DNA from: Duganella sp. sic0402
Lineage (GTDB): Bacteria; Pseudomonadota; Gammaproteobacteria; Burkholderiales; Burkholderiaceae_D
Direction: 5' to 3'
Length of the DNA: 64,000 nucleotides
NCBI RefSeq assembly: GCF_019219065.1
Contig: NZ_JAHUWK010000001.1
Coordinates: 930,001 to 994,000 of the forward strand
The position numbers and the translations under genes were made by a program. The notes under the pieces are model-generated. The model made no database searches. It was not told the DNA's origin and saw only the letters and a program-made list of their open reading frames with translations. This document shows, piece by piece, positions 1 to 8,451 of this stretch; the stretch's first letter is position 1, and each line of letters opens with the position of its first letter.

Positions 1-1
1 C

Positions 2-448
2 ATCGACAAGCTGACCGGCCTGCGCATCGGTGCCGACGACTACGTGGTCAAGCCCTTCAACCCGGCCGAAGTGGTGGCGCGCGTGCTGGCTGTGCTGCGC
101 CGCACCGCCGGCCAGCACAGTGCGCAAACGAGCAAGCAGCTGCGCGCCGAAGGCCTGGAAGTCGACCTCGAACACTACGAAGCTGCTGTTAGCACTGACG
201 GCCAGCCGCGCCAGCTGCTGTCGCTGACGCTGACCGAATTCCGCCTGCTGGCCCATATGCTGCGTGCGCCCAAGCGCGTATTCAGCCGCGCCGAATTGCT
301 CGCTGCCTGCCTGCCGGAAGGCGAAACACTGGAACGCACGGTCGACAGCCACCTGAGCAAACTACGCAAGAAAGTCGAAGCGGCCGGCCTCACCGGCCTG
401 CTGGAAAGCGTGCGCGGCGTCGGCTACCGCCTGGGCAGCGCGGCATGA
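2..448 (+). CDS. OmpR-family response regulator, C-terminal part (5' end outside window)
   Basis: The gene enters from the left edge in frame 2. The first visible residues end the receiver domain: the segment GADDYVVKPF holds the conserved Lys and cis-Pro that follow the last receiver strand. A winged-helix DNA-binding domain of OmpR/PhoB type fills the rest (visible residues 50-148), with RTVDSHLSKLRKK as recognition helix and a GVGYRL wing at the end. The phospho-acceptor Asp lies outside the window. Its stop overlaps the start of the histidine kinase (ATGA), so the two form a translationally coupled two-component pair. It presumably acts in the cytoplasm as a transcription factor; the signal and targets cannot be told from the sequence. 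Confidence 0.93.
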   Translation: MDKLTGLRIGADDYVVKPFNPAEVVARVLAVLRRTAGQHSAQTSKQLRAEGLEVDLEHYEAAVSTDGQPRQLLSLTLTEFRLLAHMLRAPKRVFSRAELLAACLPEGETLERTVDSHLSKLRKKVEAAGLTGLLESVRGVGYRLGSAA

Positions 449-1512
449 AGCTCAACGCCGGCATCAGCCGGCAGATTTCGCTGTCCATGTCGCTGGTCGC
501 GCTGGGCATCATCCTGCTGGTGCAAATCAGTTCATATGCGCTGTATGCCTACCTGATACGGCATTCGCCGGAGTTCATGTCCGGCGACCCGATGGACCTG
601 ACGCCAACACGGGAAGAAGTCGTCTGGCTGGTGGTCACTACCTTCATCTCGGTGGTGATTGCGGTGCTGGCGGCCAGCAAGCTGTCGCGCCGTATCCTGG
701 CGCCGCTGAACTCCGTGGCCGAGAGCCTGCGCCAGGTGGCGCAAGGCGATCTGACCGCGCGCGCCACCAGATACGACCACGCGATGGGCGAAGCAGCCCA
801 GCTGGTGGCCGACTTCAACCACATGGCCGAGCGCCTGCAAAACATGGAACAGGAGCGCGTGTTCTGGAACGCCGCCATCGCGCACGAACTGCGCACGCCG
901 GTGACCATTCTGCGCGGCCGCCTGCAAGGCATTACCGATGGCGTATTCGTGCCCGATCAGACGCAGTTCCGCAATCTGCTGACCCACGTTGAGGGACTGG
1001 GACGACTGATCGAAGACTTGCGCATGGTGGCGCTGGCAGAAAGCGGCCACCTCGGCTTGCAGAAAGTACGCGCCAGCCTGGCCGGCGAAATCGAAACCGT
1101 GGTGCAGCTGGCGGCGCCGTGGCTGCAAGTGGCTGGCTTTGCGCTCGCATTGGATCTGACCGTGCAACCCGTGCTGTGCGATCCAATGCGCATCCGCCAG
1201 GCCTTGCTGGCCTTGCTGGAAAATGTGCGCAAGCATGCAACGCCCGGTGTGGTCCGGGTCAGCAGCGCGATATCAGGGGGCATGTACCGCTTGCGCGTCG
1301 AAGACCAGGGACCGGGCATCGACGCTGCGCTGGCCGAGCGTGTATTCGAGGCCTTCCATCGCGGCGCGCTCACGCAAGAACCCGGCGCCAGCGGCAGCGG
1401 TCTTGGACTGGCAGTCGTCAAAGCAATCGCGGTTGCCCATGGCGGCCAGGCGGTATGCCGGCCATCCAAACTCGGCGGTACCTTATTCGAATTGAACTGG
1501 CCACTCGGCTAA
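445..1512 (+). CDS. Sensor histidine kinase (HAMP-HisKA-HATPase)
   Basis: 355 residues. There are two membrane segments (about 12-34 and 60-82) with a short periplasmic loop of about 25 residues, then HAMP (about 83-135). HisKA follows, with the H-box AAIAHELRTPVTILRGR; the phospho-accepting His is residue 147. HATPase_c holds the N-box-like LLENVRKHA, DQGPGID (G1) and GSGLGLAVV (G2). The start overlaps the stop of the upstream response regulator, its cognate partner. The tiny periplasmic loop argues against a large ligand; it may sense the membrane or an accessory protein. The N-box reads ENVRKH rather than ENAxKY, an ordinary variation. A bidirectional terminator follows. Confidence 0.93.
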   Translation: MKLNAGISRQISLSMSLVALGIILLVQISSYALYAYLIRHSPEFMSGDPMDLTPTREEVVWLVVTTFISVVIAVLAASKLSRRILAPLNSVAESLRQVAQGDLTARATRYDHAMGEAAQLVADFNHMAERLQNMEQERVFWNAAIAHELRTPVTILRGRLQGITDGVFVPDQTQFRNLLTHVEGLGRLIEDLRMVALAESGHLGLQKVRASLAGEIETVVQLAAPWLQVAGFALALDLTVQPVLCDPMRIRQALLALLENVRKHATPGVVRVSSAISGGMYRLRVEDQGPGIDAALAERVFEAFHRGALTQEPGASGSGLGLAVVKAIAVAHGGQAVCRPSKLGGTLFELNWPLG

Positions 1513-1531
1513 TCACGGTTCACTAAAAGAA

Positions 1532-1567
1532 AAACGCCCCCGTCGGCTTGCGCTGACGGGGGCGTTT
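1532..1567. terminator. Bidirectional intrinsic terminator
   Basis: A 13-bp perfect stem (1532-1544 with 1555-1567) around a 10-base loop has A-rich and T-rich flanks on both sides. It lies between the convergent histidine kinase (ending 1512) and TonB-dependent receptor (ending 1581), so it can stop transcription from both directions. Confidence 0.9.
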
Positions 1568-1580
1568 GTTTTGAGGCGAA

Positions 1581-4463
1581 TTACATGAACGAGTATTTCG
1601 CGGTCAGGCGGAAGTTACGGCCCATGCCGTTATGCAGCTGGGTGTTGAAACCTTCGGTCGGGTAGCGTGGATCGTAAGGCGCTGCGCGGTCCAGAACGTT
1701 TTTCACGTTGACGGACAGGGTCAGGTTCTTGATACCAGTGTACGCGTAGTTGAAGGTCAGCGTAGTCCAGCTTGCGACTTTGCAGCCAGCATTGCTGTAC
1801 TTCGCCAGGCCACCCAGCTGATAGGCGCTCGATGGCTGACCGGTACCGTAGTGGCAGTACGCCACTGGGTACACATCGGCGTTGTCGTAACGACGCTTCA
1901 GCGACACAGTGTCAATGAAGTCCACAATACCGGTAACGCTATGCACGCCGTTGGTCCAGTTGCTCGACCACGAAGAACGGTTGCGCGGGTTGTCGCCGGC
2001 CGAGATGGCCCAGTCGGACAGGCCGCCGTTCGAACCTGCGGTGTTGTGCGCAACGTCGCCTGGCTGCATGGCGCGCTTGAAGCTGTTCAGGTAGCTCCAG
2101 TTCAGCGTGTTGGTCAGGCGGCCATAGTCGCCCAGCGAGGTGCGCAGCGCAACTTCCAGATCCACACCACTGGTCTTGGTCAGGCCCTGGTTGATGTAGG
2201 AACGGTTAACCTGCAGCAGCGGACCCGAGTTCGGCACCACGGTGCCGTTCGCCAGCACCAGCTGGTTGGCTGGGTTGGTGTCACGCAGGACTTCAGCGCC
2301 TGGGTACTGGTTAGGATGGTCGATCACCGTCTGCGCACCCAGCAGCGCGGTTTCATCACGCAGCTCGATGGTGTAGAAGTCCAGCAGAATGTCCAGATTC
2401 TTGGTCGGCTGCAGGATCAGGCCCAGCGAAGCGGATTTCGATTTTTCCGGTTTCAGCTCAGGATTGGCTTTCGACAGGCTGGAGATGCTCTTCGAGCAGT
2501 CAGCGGTGGTGGCATTACCAATTGGTACCACGCCATCCGGGCAACGCACGGAGTCGGTCACAGTCTGGAAGGACTGCACGCCGCCTGGCGACACCTGGGT
2601 CAGCGCTGGTGCGCGGAAGCCGCGTGCAAAGCTGCCGCGCACTGCGACTGCTTCGCTGATGGTCCACTTGGTGCCAGCTTTCGGTACGAAGCTCGATTCG
2701 GTCGGGTACTTGTCGTAGCGGCCGGCGAAGTCCATCTCGAAGTTCTTCAGGAACGGCGTACGCAGTTCGATGAAGGCCGATTTCACGTTACGCTGACCAT
2801 CAGCAACCGAGTTGGCCAGGCCGATGATGTTGCCGGCGCGGGTTTCTGCGTCTGGCGTCAGGCCGATTTTTTCCTGACGCGCTTCGGCGCCGAATGCCAG
2901 GCCGATATCGCCGCCAGGCAGTTTGCCCAGGGTGGTCGACGCTTTGGCATCGATCTGCACCACTTGCGAGAAGCCTTTGTTTTCCAGATTGCGGGTCGAG
3001 TTCGGATCAGCGATGGTTGCCGCGATGGTGCGGTTTTCGGTCATGATGCGCTCAACCACTGGACGGTACAGCATGCCGAAATAGTGCTCGGTACGCTCGC
3101 TGCGGTTCCACAGCACGCCGGTTTCCCAGTCGAATACGCCGGTGGTGCCTTTCAGGCCGGCCAGCACGCGGTACGATTCGTTGATGTTGTCGCTGCCGCC
3201 CTGATGGCCGACGAAGCGGAAGCCGACGGCCGTGCGCGAACCGGTGCCGGTAGGCGTGTTATTGAACGGATTGTCCGGGTGGCCGACTGGCAGGATCAGC
3301 TGGAATTGCGACGATGGCTTGCCATCGGCTGCAAACACGGTGCTCGACGAGGTGCTCGAAATGGTGCGCGGTGCGCCCAGATAGGTACGCTCAGCGCGCG
3401 AGTACGATGCCTCCGAGAAGGCGGTGACCGATTCGCTGACCTTGAACGTGCCACGCGCCAGCAGGTTGGCGTCTTTACCGGCACTCTGTACTTCGGTGTA
3501 ATCGTTGACGTTGAAGTTACAGAAGGTACGGCCAACCAGCACGCTGGTAGCGGTCAGGTTGTGGTCGGCAATGCTGCCCACCAGCTGTTTCGACGGATCG
3601 CAATTGGTGCGGTTGATCACGTCCGCACGCAGTGCGTAGGTGGTGGCGAAGTTGCGGCCATTCGGCGTGCGTTCGCGGTAGAAGAACGGCTGGTCGGTCA
3701 GGCTGCTCGAATACGGGTTCAGACGGGCATTGATGTAGCTGTATGAGGCCTGGTCGATGCCGCCGGTGGCGTCGCCGATGACGGTGCTGTCGCGCTTGGA
3801 GAAGTCGAACGACAGGAAGCCGTTGTAGCGGTCTTTATCCAGATCGCCGAAACCGATCACGCCACTGACGTTTTTGCGGGCGAATTCGCCGTCGCCGTTG
3901 GCGGAAGTGCTGGCCGACAAGTCAAAGCCGGTGTAGTCGGTTTTGGTGATGAAGTTGATCACGCCTGCGATCGCGTCGGAGCCATACACAGCCGATGCGC
4001 CGTCCTTGAAGATCTCAACGCGGTCGATGGCCGACAGTGGGATCGAATTCAGGTCGTACACTGCCGATTTACCCTGATTCGGGTCGGCATAGGCGGACGA
4101 TGCGATGCGGCGGCCGTTCAGCAGCACCAGCGTGGACGAGGAACCCAGGCCACGCAGGGAGGCGGTTGCCGCGCCGCGCGAGAAGCCGCCGTCAACGATG
4201 TCGATAGATGCGCCCGAGCCGAAGGCTGGAATCGAGTGCAGCAGTTCGGCAACGGTGTTGGCGCCAGTGGCGGCAATTTGCTTGGACGTCACGGTTTGAA
4301 CTGGCGACGAGCCTTCCTTGTCGGAACGCTTAATGTTGGAGCCGGTCACGAATACCTTCGCGATCGGCGCTTCCGCCACTTCCTGAGCGATCGCGAACTG
4401 GGTCGAACCCAATGCCAATGCGATTGCAATGACGCCTTGTTTCAAGACTAATTTGTTATTCAA
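1581..4463 (-). CDS. TonB-dependent outer-membrane receptor
   Basis: 960 residues with the start chosen here. A signal peptide (NNKLVLKQGVIAIALALG... ending FAIAQ) is followed by the plug domain (VFVTGSNIKRSDKEGSSPV, then LLHSIPAFGSG and the VEIFKDGASAVYGSDAIAGV region) and a 22-strand type barrel ending in Phe-Met. It imports an unknown ligand across the outer membrane with TonB energy. The likely start is TTG at 4463, preceded by GGAGAG at good spacing and directly opening a signal peptide; an in-frame ATG far upstream (4706) would add about 80 residues with no export signal. The receptor lacks an STN signalling domain and no FecI/R genes adjoin it. The plug sequence resembles Xanthomonas/Caulobacter-type receptors for complex carbon sources rather than classic siderophore receptors; substrate unknown. 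Confidence 0.9.
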   Translation of the reverse strand: MNNKLVLKQGVIAIALALGSTQFAIAQEVAEAPIAKVFVTGSNIKRSDKEGSSPVQTVTSKQIAATGANTVAELLHSIPAFGSGASIDIVDGGFSRGAATASLRGLGSSSTLVLLNGRRIASSAYADPNQGKSAVYDLNSIPLSAIDRVEIFKDGASAVYGSDAIAGVINFITKTDYTGFDLSASTSANGDGEFARKNVSGVIGFGDLDKDRYNGFLSFDFSKRDSTVIGDATGGIDQASYSYINARLNPYSSSLTDQPFFYRERTPNGRNFATTYALRADVINRTNCDPSKQLVGSIADHNLTATSVLVGRTFCNFNVNDYTEVQSAGKDANLLARGTFKVSESVTAFSEASYSRAERTYLGAPRTISSTSSSTVFAADGKPSSQFQLILPVGHPDNPFNNTPTGTGSRTAVGFRFVGHQGGSDNINESYRVLAGLKGTTGVFDWETGVLWNRSERTEHYFGMLYRPVVERIMTENRTIAATIADPNSTRNLENKGFSQVVQIDAKASTTLGKLPGGDIGLAFGAEARQEKIGLTPDAETRAGNIIGLANSVADGQRNVKSAFIELRTPFLKNFEMDFAGRYDKYPTESSFVPKAGTKWTISEAVAVRGSFARGFRAPALTQVSPGGVQSFQTVTDSVRCPDGVVPIGNATTADCSKSISSLSKANPELKPEKSKSASLGLILQPTKNLDILLDFYTIELRDETALLGAQTVIDHPNQYPGAEVLRDTNPANQLVLANGTVVPNSGPLLQVNRSYINQGLTKTSGVDLEVALRTSLGDYGRLTNTLNWSYLNSFKRAMQPGDVAHNTAGSNGGLSDWAISAGDNPRNRSSWSSNWTNGVHSVTGIVDFIDTVSLKRRYDNADVYPVAYCHYGTGQPSSAYQLGGLAKYSNAGCKVASWTTLTFNYAYTGIKNLTLSVNVKNVLDRAAPYDPRYPTEGFNTQLHNGMGRNFRLTAKYSFM

Positions 4464-4836
4464 AGTTTCTCTCCGCTGTATAAGTGGGGTGTACTGTGCC
4501 TTCTGTGTCGATGGCTTTTTCGGAAAACGGTAGGTGTCCCAAAAGACGATTTCAACATTCGCATTGCCGAATGTCAATGAAGGCCCCGGCGCCATAGAAC
4601 GCCCCGAATTTGACAGCGCTGCTCCGCCGTAGATGATTCTGCAAGCACAAATTTTGTAAAATCTCAATTTAAAGAACATTTGTTTTGCCGTTACAAATTG
4701 AAACAATTTTTGTATCGGCAGGACAAAGTTTGCATAACTATATGTTTCCCCTGAACAGTTAAGCGTCTCGAATATGCGACAGACTTTGCTGTTAATTTGT
4801 GTAAAAAAACAACATAATCAGATGTTCAAGACGTAA
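4464..4836. other. AT-rich leader/promoter region of the TonB receptor
   Basis: No gene is seen in this stretch of about 370 bases, much richer in A/T than its surroundings. It should hold the promoter and 5' leader of the receptor transcribed leftward. A 7-bp perfect inverted repeat (ACATTCG, 4555-4561, with CGAATGT, 4568-4574) lies about 95 bases upstream of the proposed TTG start and could be an operator or a leader hairpin. No convincing Fur box was seen. Confidence 0.5.
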
Positions 4837-4864
4837 AAAAACCGCCGGTTTCAACGGCGGTTTT
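4837..4864 (-). terminator. Intrinsic terminator of the LtaS-like operon
   Basis: The stem ACCGCCG (4841-4847) pairs with CGGCGGT (4855-4861) and, read on the minus strand, is followed by a run of T. It sits 20-40 bases after the stop of the phosphoglycerol transferase gene. Confidence 0.85.
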
Positions 4865-4880
4865 CAGGAGAGGCGGCGGT

Positions 4881-6875
4881 CTAATGCACCGGCGGCAACT
4901 TGTAGCGCTGCTCCCGGTACAGAACGGACGGCAAGACCACGTGCGACATGGCTTTGTCGACCTGGGCGGCGCTCGGGGTGCCGCCGGTGGTCAGTTCGCC
5001 GGTCGCGGCGTCATAGTGCCCCAGCAGCGGCGGCTGGTTGGGGCGCAGAATCGTGGCCGACTTACCCTCCAGCCAGGCGAAGTAGTTGTCGAACTGTATC
5101 AGCGCGCGGCCCGGCGTGTCGCTATCCCTGGCCAGATCGCGGCCTATCATCGGATGCTCGCTGGCGATGCCCATCAGCGACAGCAGCGTCGGGCCCAGAT
5201 CCACCTGGCTGGCGATGGTCTTGATGCGTTTCGGTTCAATATCCGCGCCCAGGATCAGGCCGGGGATGTGGAACTTCTTGACCGGCACCAGGCTGTCGCC
5301 ATACACGCGGTTATCGTGGTCGGCCACGATCAGGAACACCGTATCCTTCCAGTAAGCCTGTTTCTTGGCTTCGGCAATGAAGCGGCCCAGCGCATAATCC
5401 GCATATTTGACGGCGTTATTGACAGTCTGCTTCTCCGCATCATGCAGTGCGATGCGCCCATCCGGAAACTGGAAAGGCTCGTGGTTGGACGAGGAGAAAA
5501 TCAGGCTAAAGAACGGTTTGCCCGTATCGTGCAGCGTTTTCAGGCGCTCCAGCGATTTATCGAACAGATCCTCATCCGACGCCCCCCAGCTGCCGACAAA
5601 CTTGGGATTCTTCATATCGCGACGGTCCACCACCTTCTGGAACCCATTGCCGGTGAAGAAACCGCGCATATTATCGAAGTGCGCCTCGCCGCCGTAGACA
5701 AATTCCGTGTGATAGCCCTGGCGTCCCAAGCCGGCCGCCAGCGTGTAGAAATTCTGTTGCGATAACGACAATTTAACTACGCTGCGCGCTGGTGTCGGCG
5801 GATAGCCAGCCACCACCGCTTCGATGCCGCGCACCGAACGCGTGCCGGTGGCATACAGTTGCTCGAACCACCAGCCTTCCGATTTGAGTTTTTCCAGCTC
5901 CGGCGTTACCGGCAGACCGCCCAGTGATTTGACGAAGGTCGCGCCCAGGCTTTCTTCCAGCACGATCACCAGGTTCAGCGGACGCTCGCGCTGCATCACC
6001 GGCACCTGCTTGTGCAGTGTCGGCAAGTCGGCGGAGGTAAATTCCTGATCGCGCAGCCATGGTGCGCTCTTCACCACCTGGAACACTTTTTCACGCGGAT
6101 ACTCGCCATAGATTTCCGACGAATTGGCTTCATGGCTCATCGCCGCCCAGGCATCCAGCACCGACCACGGCGAATTGATGATCAGCGAATTGATCATCGC
6201 ATCGCCGGTCAGCGCAAACAAGGCCGGATTGGCCGGACGGTGTGCCAGGGTCGATCGGATCTGCAGCGCCACCAGCAGTACCAGCAATGGCCACAGCAGC
6301 AGCAGCTTCACCGAACCGATGGCGCGGATATCCTTCGAAGATCCCTTCAGCAGCTTGTAGATGCCGGTACCCAGAGCCACGGTAGCCACCATGCCCAGTA
6401 TCAAGGCGATGCGGAAGCCGTTCCACAGCGTCGAAATAACCTCTTCCGGATACGACAGGTATTCAATAAACAGGCGGTTCGGACGCACGTCGTACTGCAT
6501 GATGAACTGCGGCGTCGACACTTCCATGAACACAATGAAGATCAGCGCAAATGTTCCCCACGCCACCGTGAAACCCTTCCACAGTCCCAGCGTCTTGCGA
6601 TGCGCCAGGAATGGCGCCAGCAGCATCGGCACGGCAATCAGATAGCCGAGCATGATCAGGTCAGCGCGCACGCCCTGCACCATGATACGCAGCGGGATGC
6701 CAGTCGCCGCCACGCGCTCCCACTGCCACAGCACTAGGCCGGCGCGCGACAGCGAGAAAATGACCACCCCAAGCAACAGCAATTGCAACAGGCCAGCGAA
6801 TGGGCCTGCCCACAAGGTCAAGCGAGCCAGGCGGCCAGCGACCTTGTCCAACCAGCTATCAGGGCGGCGGAACAT
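4881..6875 (-). CDS. LtaS-like phosphoglycerol transferase / sulfatase-fold membrane protein
   Basis: 664 residues. About five membrane helices fill residues 20-225. A periplasmic alkaline-phosphatase/sulfatase-fold domain (about 300-600) follows, with the first metal-binding stretch LNLVIVLEES, the catalytic-Thr region YATGTRSVRG (Thr345), and the late metal motif LIVADHDNRVYG. The domain order is that of LtaS/OpgB/MdoB-family enzymes, which move phosphoglycerol (or, in EptA-like relatives, phosphoethanolamine) from lipids to glycans. In a Gram-negative the likely acceptor is a periplasmic or surface glycan, not lipoteichoic acid. The start codon overlaps the stop of the upstream membrane-protein gene (TAATG), so it is the last gene of a four-gene operon. 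A terminator follows. Confidence 0.88.
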   Translation of the reverse strand: MFRRPDSWLDKVAGRLARLTLWAGPFAGLLQLLLLGVVIFSLSRAGLVLWQWERVAATGIPLRIMVQGVRADLIMLGYLIAVPMLLAPFLAHRKTLGLWKGFTVAWGTFALIFIVFMEVSTPQFIMQYDVRPNRLFIEYLSYPEEVISTLWNGFRIALILGMVATVALGTGIYKLLKGSSKDIRAIGSVKLLLLWPLLVLLVALQIRSTLAHRPANPALFALTGDAMINSLIINSPWSVLDAWAAMSHEANSSEIYGEYPREKVFQVVKSAPWLRDQEFTSADLPTLHKQVPVMQRERPLNLVIVLEESLGATFVKSLGGLPVTPELEKLKSEGWWFEQLYATGTRSVRGIEAVVAGYPPTPARSVVKLSLSQQNFYTLAAGLGRQGYHTEFVYGGEAHFDNMRGFFTGNGFQKVVDRRDMKNPKFVGSWGASDEDLFDKSLERLKTLHDTGKPFFSLIFSSSNHEPFQFPDGRIALHDAEKQTVNNAVKYADYALGRFIAEAKKQAYWKDTVFLIVADHDNRVYGDSLVPVKKFHIPGLILGADIEPKRIKTIASQVDLGPTLLSLMGIASEHPMIGRDLARDSDTPGRALIQFDNYFAWLEGKSATILRPNQPPLLGHYDAATGELTTGGTPSAAQVDKAMSHVVLPSVLYREQRYKLPPVH

Positions 6876-7708
6876 TATTCAGCACCAAAGCCTGGGTGGC
6901 TGGCGATGTAGGCGCCTGCACCGGCGCCGGCGCTCAGCATCCAGCCGATCAGCAGCAGGAAGACCAGCATCATGCAGAACAGCGTCGAGATACGGCGGGC
7001 GTCGGCGTTATCCTGGAACACTGGTTTCTTGCCGTAGTTGACACCGAAGAAGTAAGCAGCCATCACGGTCACCAGGTAATGCACGGCGCCGAAGGTTTCG
7101 CCCAGTTCGCCCTTGCGTGGATGATCGACCAGCAGGTGCGACAGCGCCACCAGCACGATGTAGATCACCGACGCCGACAGCGGCGGCAGGTACAGGCCGA
7201 ACTTCTCGACAAAGGTACGCACGCCCGGCCGCTTCTTGGCCAGCAGCGGCAGAATGATGTTGTGGGTCAGGCCAACGATGGCGATGATCTTCAGCAGCAC
7301 CGCCTTGTGCAGACTGCTGCTGCCCAAGGCCAGATTGTGCAGATTGGTTTCGCCCTGACGGTTATTCTGCGCGAAGAACTCCGGCGGAATGATGTGCAGC
7401 ACGCGCTGGAACCAGCTGATTTCTTCCATCGCCGCCAGGCCCACCAGCGCGCTCAGGCCGACAAAGGCCAGCAGCTGCAGGTTGACTTTGGGCTCGCGCT
7501 GCCACTGTTCGACCGCCAGGAACGCTAGCAAGGCTGACAGGAACACGAAGCACAGGAACTGCATCCATTCGACAATGCCGTCTTCCACCAGCAGGCGCCA
7601 CAGCGCGGCCTGGTCGTGGGCGAACGCAATCGCCAGGCCCAGCACGAAGACATTGATGAGAACCCCAACCGCGATCACCGGATGTATGTACCACTTCGTC
7701 GCTACCAT
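6875..7708 (-). CDS. Seven-helix membrane protein of unknown function
   Basis: 277 residues with about seven hydrophobic helices (9-29, 47-69, 78-95, 136-157, 175-195, 208-228, 243-268). Conserved-looking polar motifs sit at the ends of helices 3 and 4: AMEEISWFQR, then the loop NNRQGETNLHNL and GLTHNIILP. The Glu/His pattern within membrane helices recalls membrane-embedded hydrolases (CREST-like) but this is only a resemblance. A good ribosome site (AGGGAG) precedes the ATG. It lies between another small membrane protein gene and the LtaS-like gene in the same operon, so a role in making or decorating the same surface polymer is inferred. Function unrecognised. Confidence 0.82.
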   Translation of the reverse strand: MVATKWYIHPVIAVGVLINVFVLGLAIAFAHDQAALWRLLVEDGIVEWMQFLCFVFLSALLAFLAVEQWQREPKVNLQLLAFVGLSALVGLAAMEEISWFQRVLHIIPPEFFAQNNRQGETNLHNLALGSSSLHKAVLLKIIAIVGLTHNIILPLLAKKRPGVRTFVEKFGLYLPPLSASVIYIVLVALSHLLVDHPRKGELGETFGAVHYLVTVMAAYFFGVNYGKKPVFQDNADARRISTLFCMMLVFLLLIGWMLSAGAGAGAYIASHPGFGAE

Positions 7709-7743
7709 GTATTACTCCCTTGTTTGTGTGCTATGTACTTAAA

Positions 7744-8451
7744 TTATTCTATGCCGCTGGCGCGGGTCTGCGCCAGTTCCGGCCTGGCTTTTTGCAGGCC
7801 GCCCTGCCGCGCAGCGCTGTCGGCCTGATAGTTCAGATATAAACGGCGGCCGGCGATGATGGCCGAAGCCAGCGCCCAGGCCCACAGCAGCGGATCCAGC
7901 AGCGCATCCCACAGATTGCCACTCGGCAGGCGCAGCAGCGAGAACAGCAGCACGCCGGTCAGCAGCGCCGCGCCGCCCGCGCCAAAGCGCAGCCAGATGG
8001 CGGCAACGCCCGCCGCGGCGGCAGCACAGGCCAGCAAGGCGGCAGCGGCGGCGTCAAAGCCGCGGTAGTACAGTCCCAAGGCGACCACACCGAACGCATC
8101 CAGATACAGCACCGCCCCGAGCAGCGACAGAAAAACCGCAAACGCCGGATGCAGCAGGAAATCGACCGGTTTCTCATTCCAGCGCGCGAACAGCGCCACC
8201 AGGCTGTAACCAGTCAGCAGGCCGCTTGGATACTGGAACACCAGCGTCAGCCAGTACGCCGGCGAAGCTTCGCCCGGCAGCACCATCACCAGCGTCACCG
8301 TGGCGGCGACGATCAGCTTGGTGCGCTGGGCCAGCGCCGGGAACAACTTAGGCAACAGCGCCGGCAGCACCGACAGCAGCATCGAAGCGGCAACCAGCGC
8401 CCAGGCCAGGCGCGCGTAGATGATCTGCAAAGAGAGATCGGGCAAACTCAT
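7744..8451 (-). CDS. Multi-pass membrane protein of unknown function
   Basis: 235 residues, almost entirely hydrophobic: about seven helices rich in Ala, Leu and Gly between residues 8 and 205, and a polar C-terminal tail. The start ATG at 8451 overlaps the stop of the sialidase-like gene (ATGA), which decides it over longer in-frame possibilities. No catalytic motif is recognised. Position between the sialidase-like gene and a second membrane protein points to a membrane partner in the same polymer-handling operon. Confidence 0.8.
   Translation of the reverse strand: MSLPDLSLQIIYARLAWALVAASMLLSVLPALLPKLFPALAQRTKLIVAATVTLVMVLPGEASPAYWLTLVFQYPSGLLTGYSLVALFARWNEKPVDFLLHPAFAVFLSLLGAVLYLDAFGVVALGLYYRGFDAAAAALLACAAAAAGVAAIWLRFGAGGAALLTGVLLFSLLRLPSGNLWDALLDPLLWAWALASAIIAGRRLYLNYQADSAARQGGLQKARPELAQTRASGIE

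Noticed and set aside
1632..3746. Long plus-strand open frame opposite the TonB receptor
   Set aside because: It is antisense to a clear receptor gene, has no recognisable domain and reflects the GC-rich codon pattern.
4881..6875. Lipoteichoic acid synthase proper
   Set aside because: The organism is clearly Gram-negative (TonB receptors, LpxR), so true lipoteichoic acid synthesis is not expected; only family-level naming is kept.
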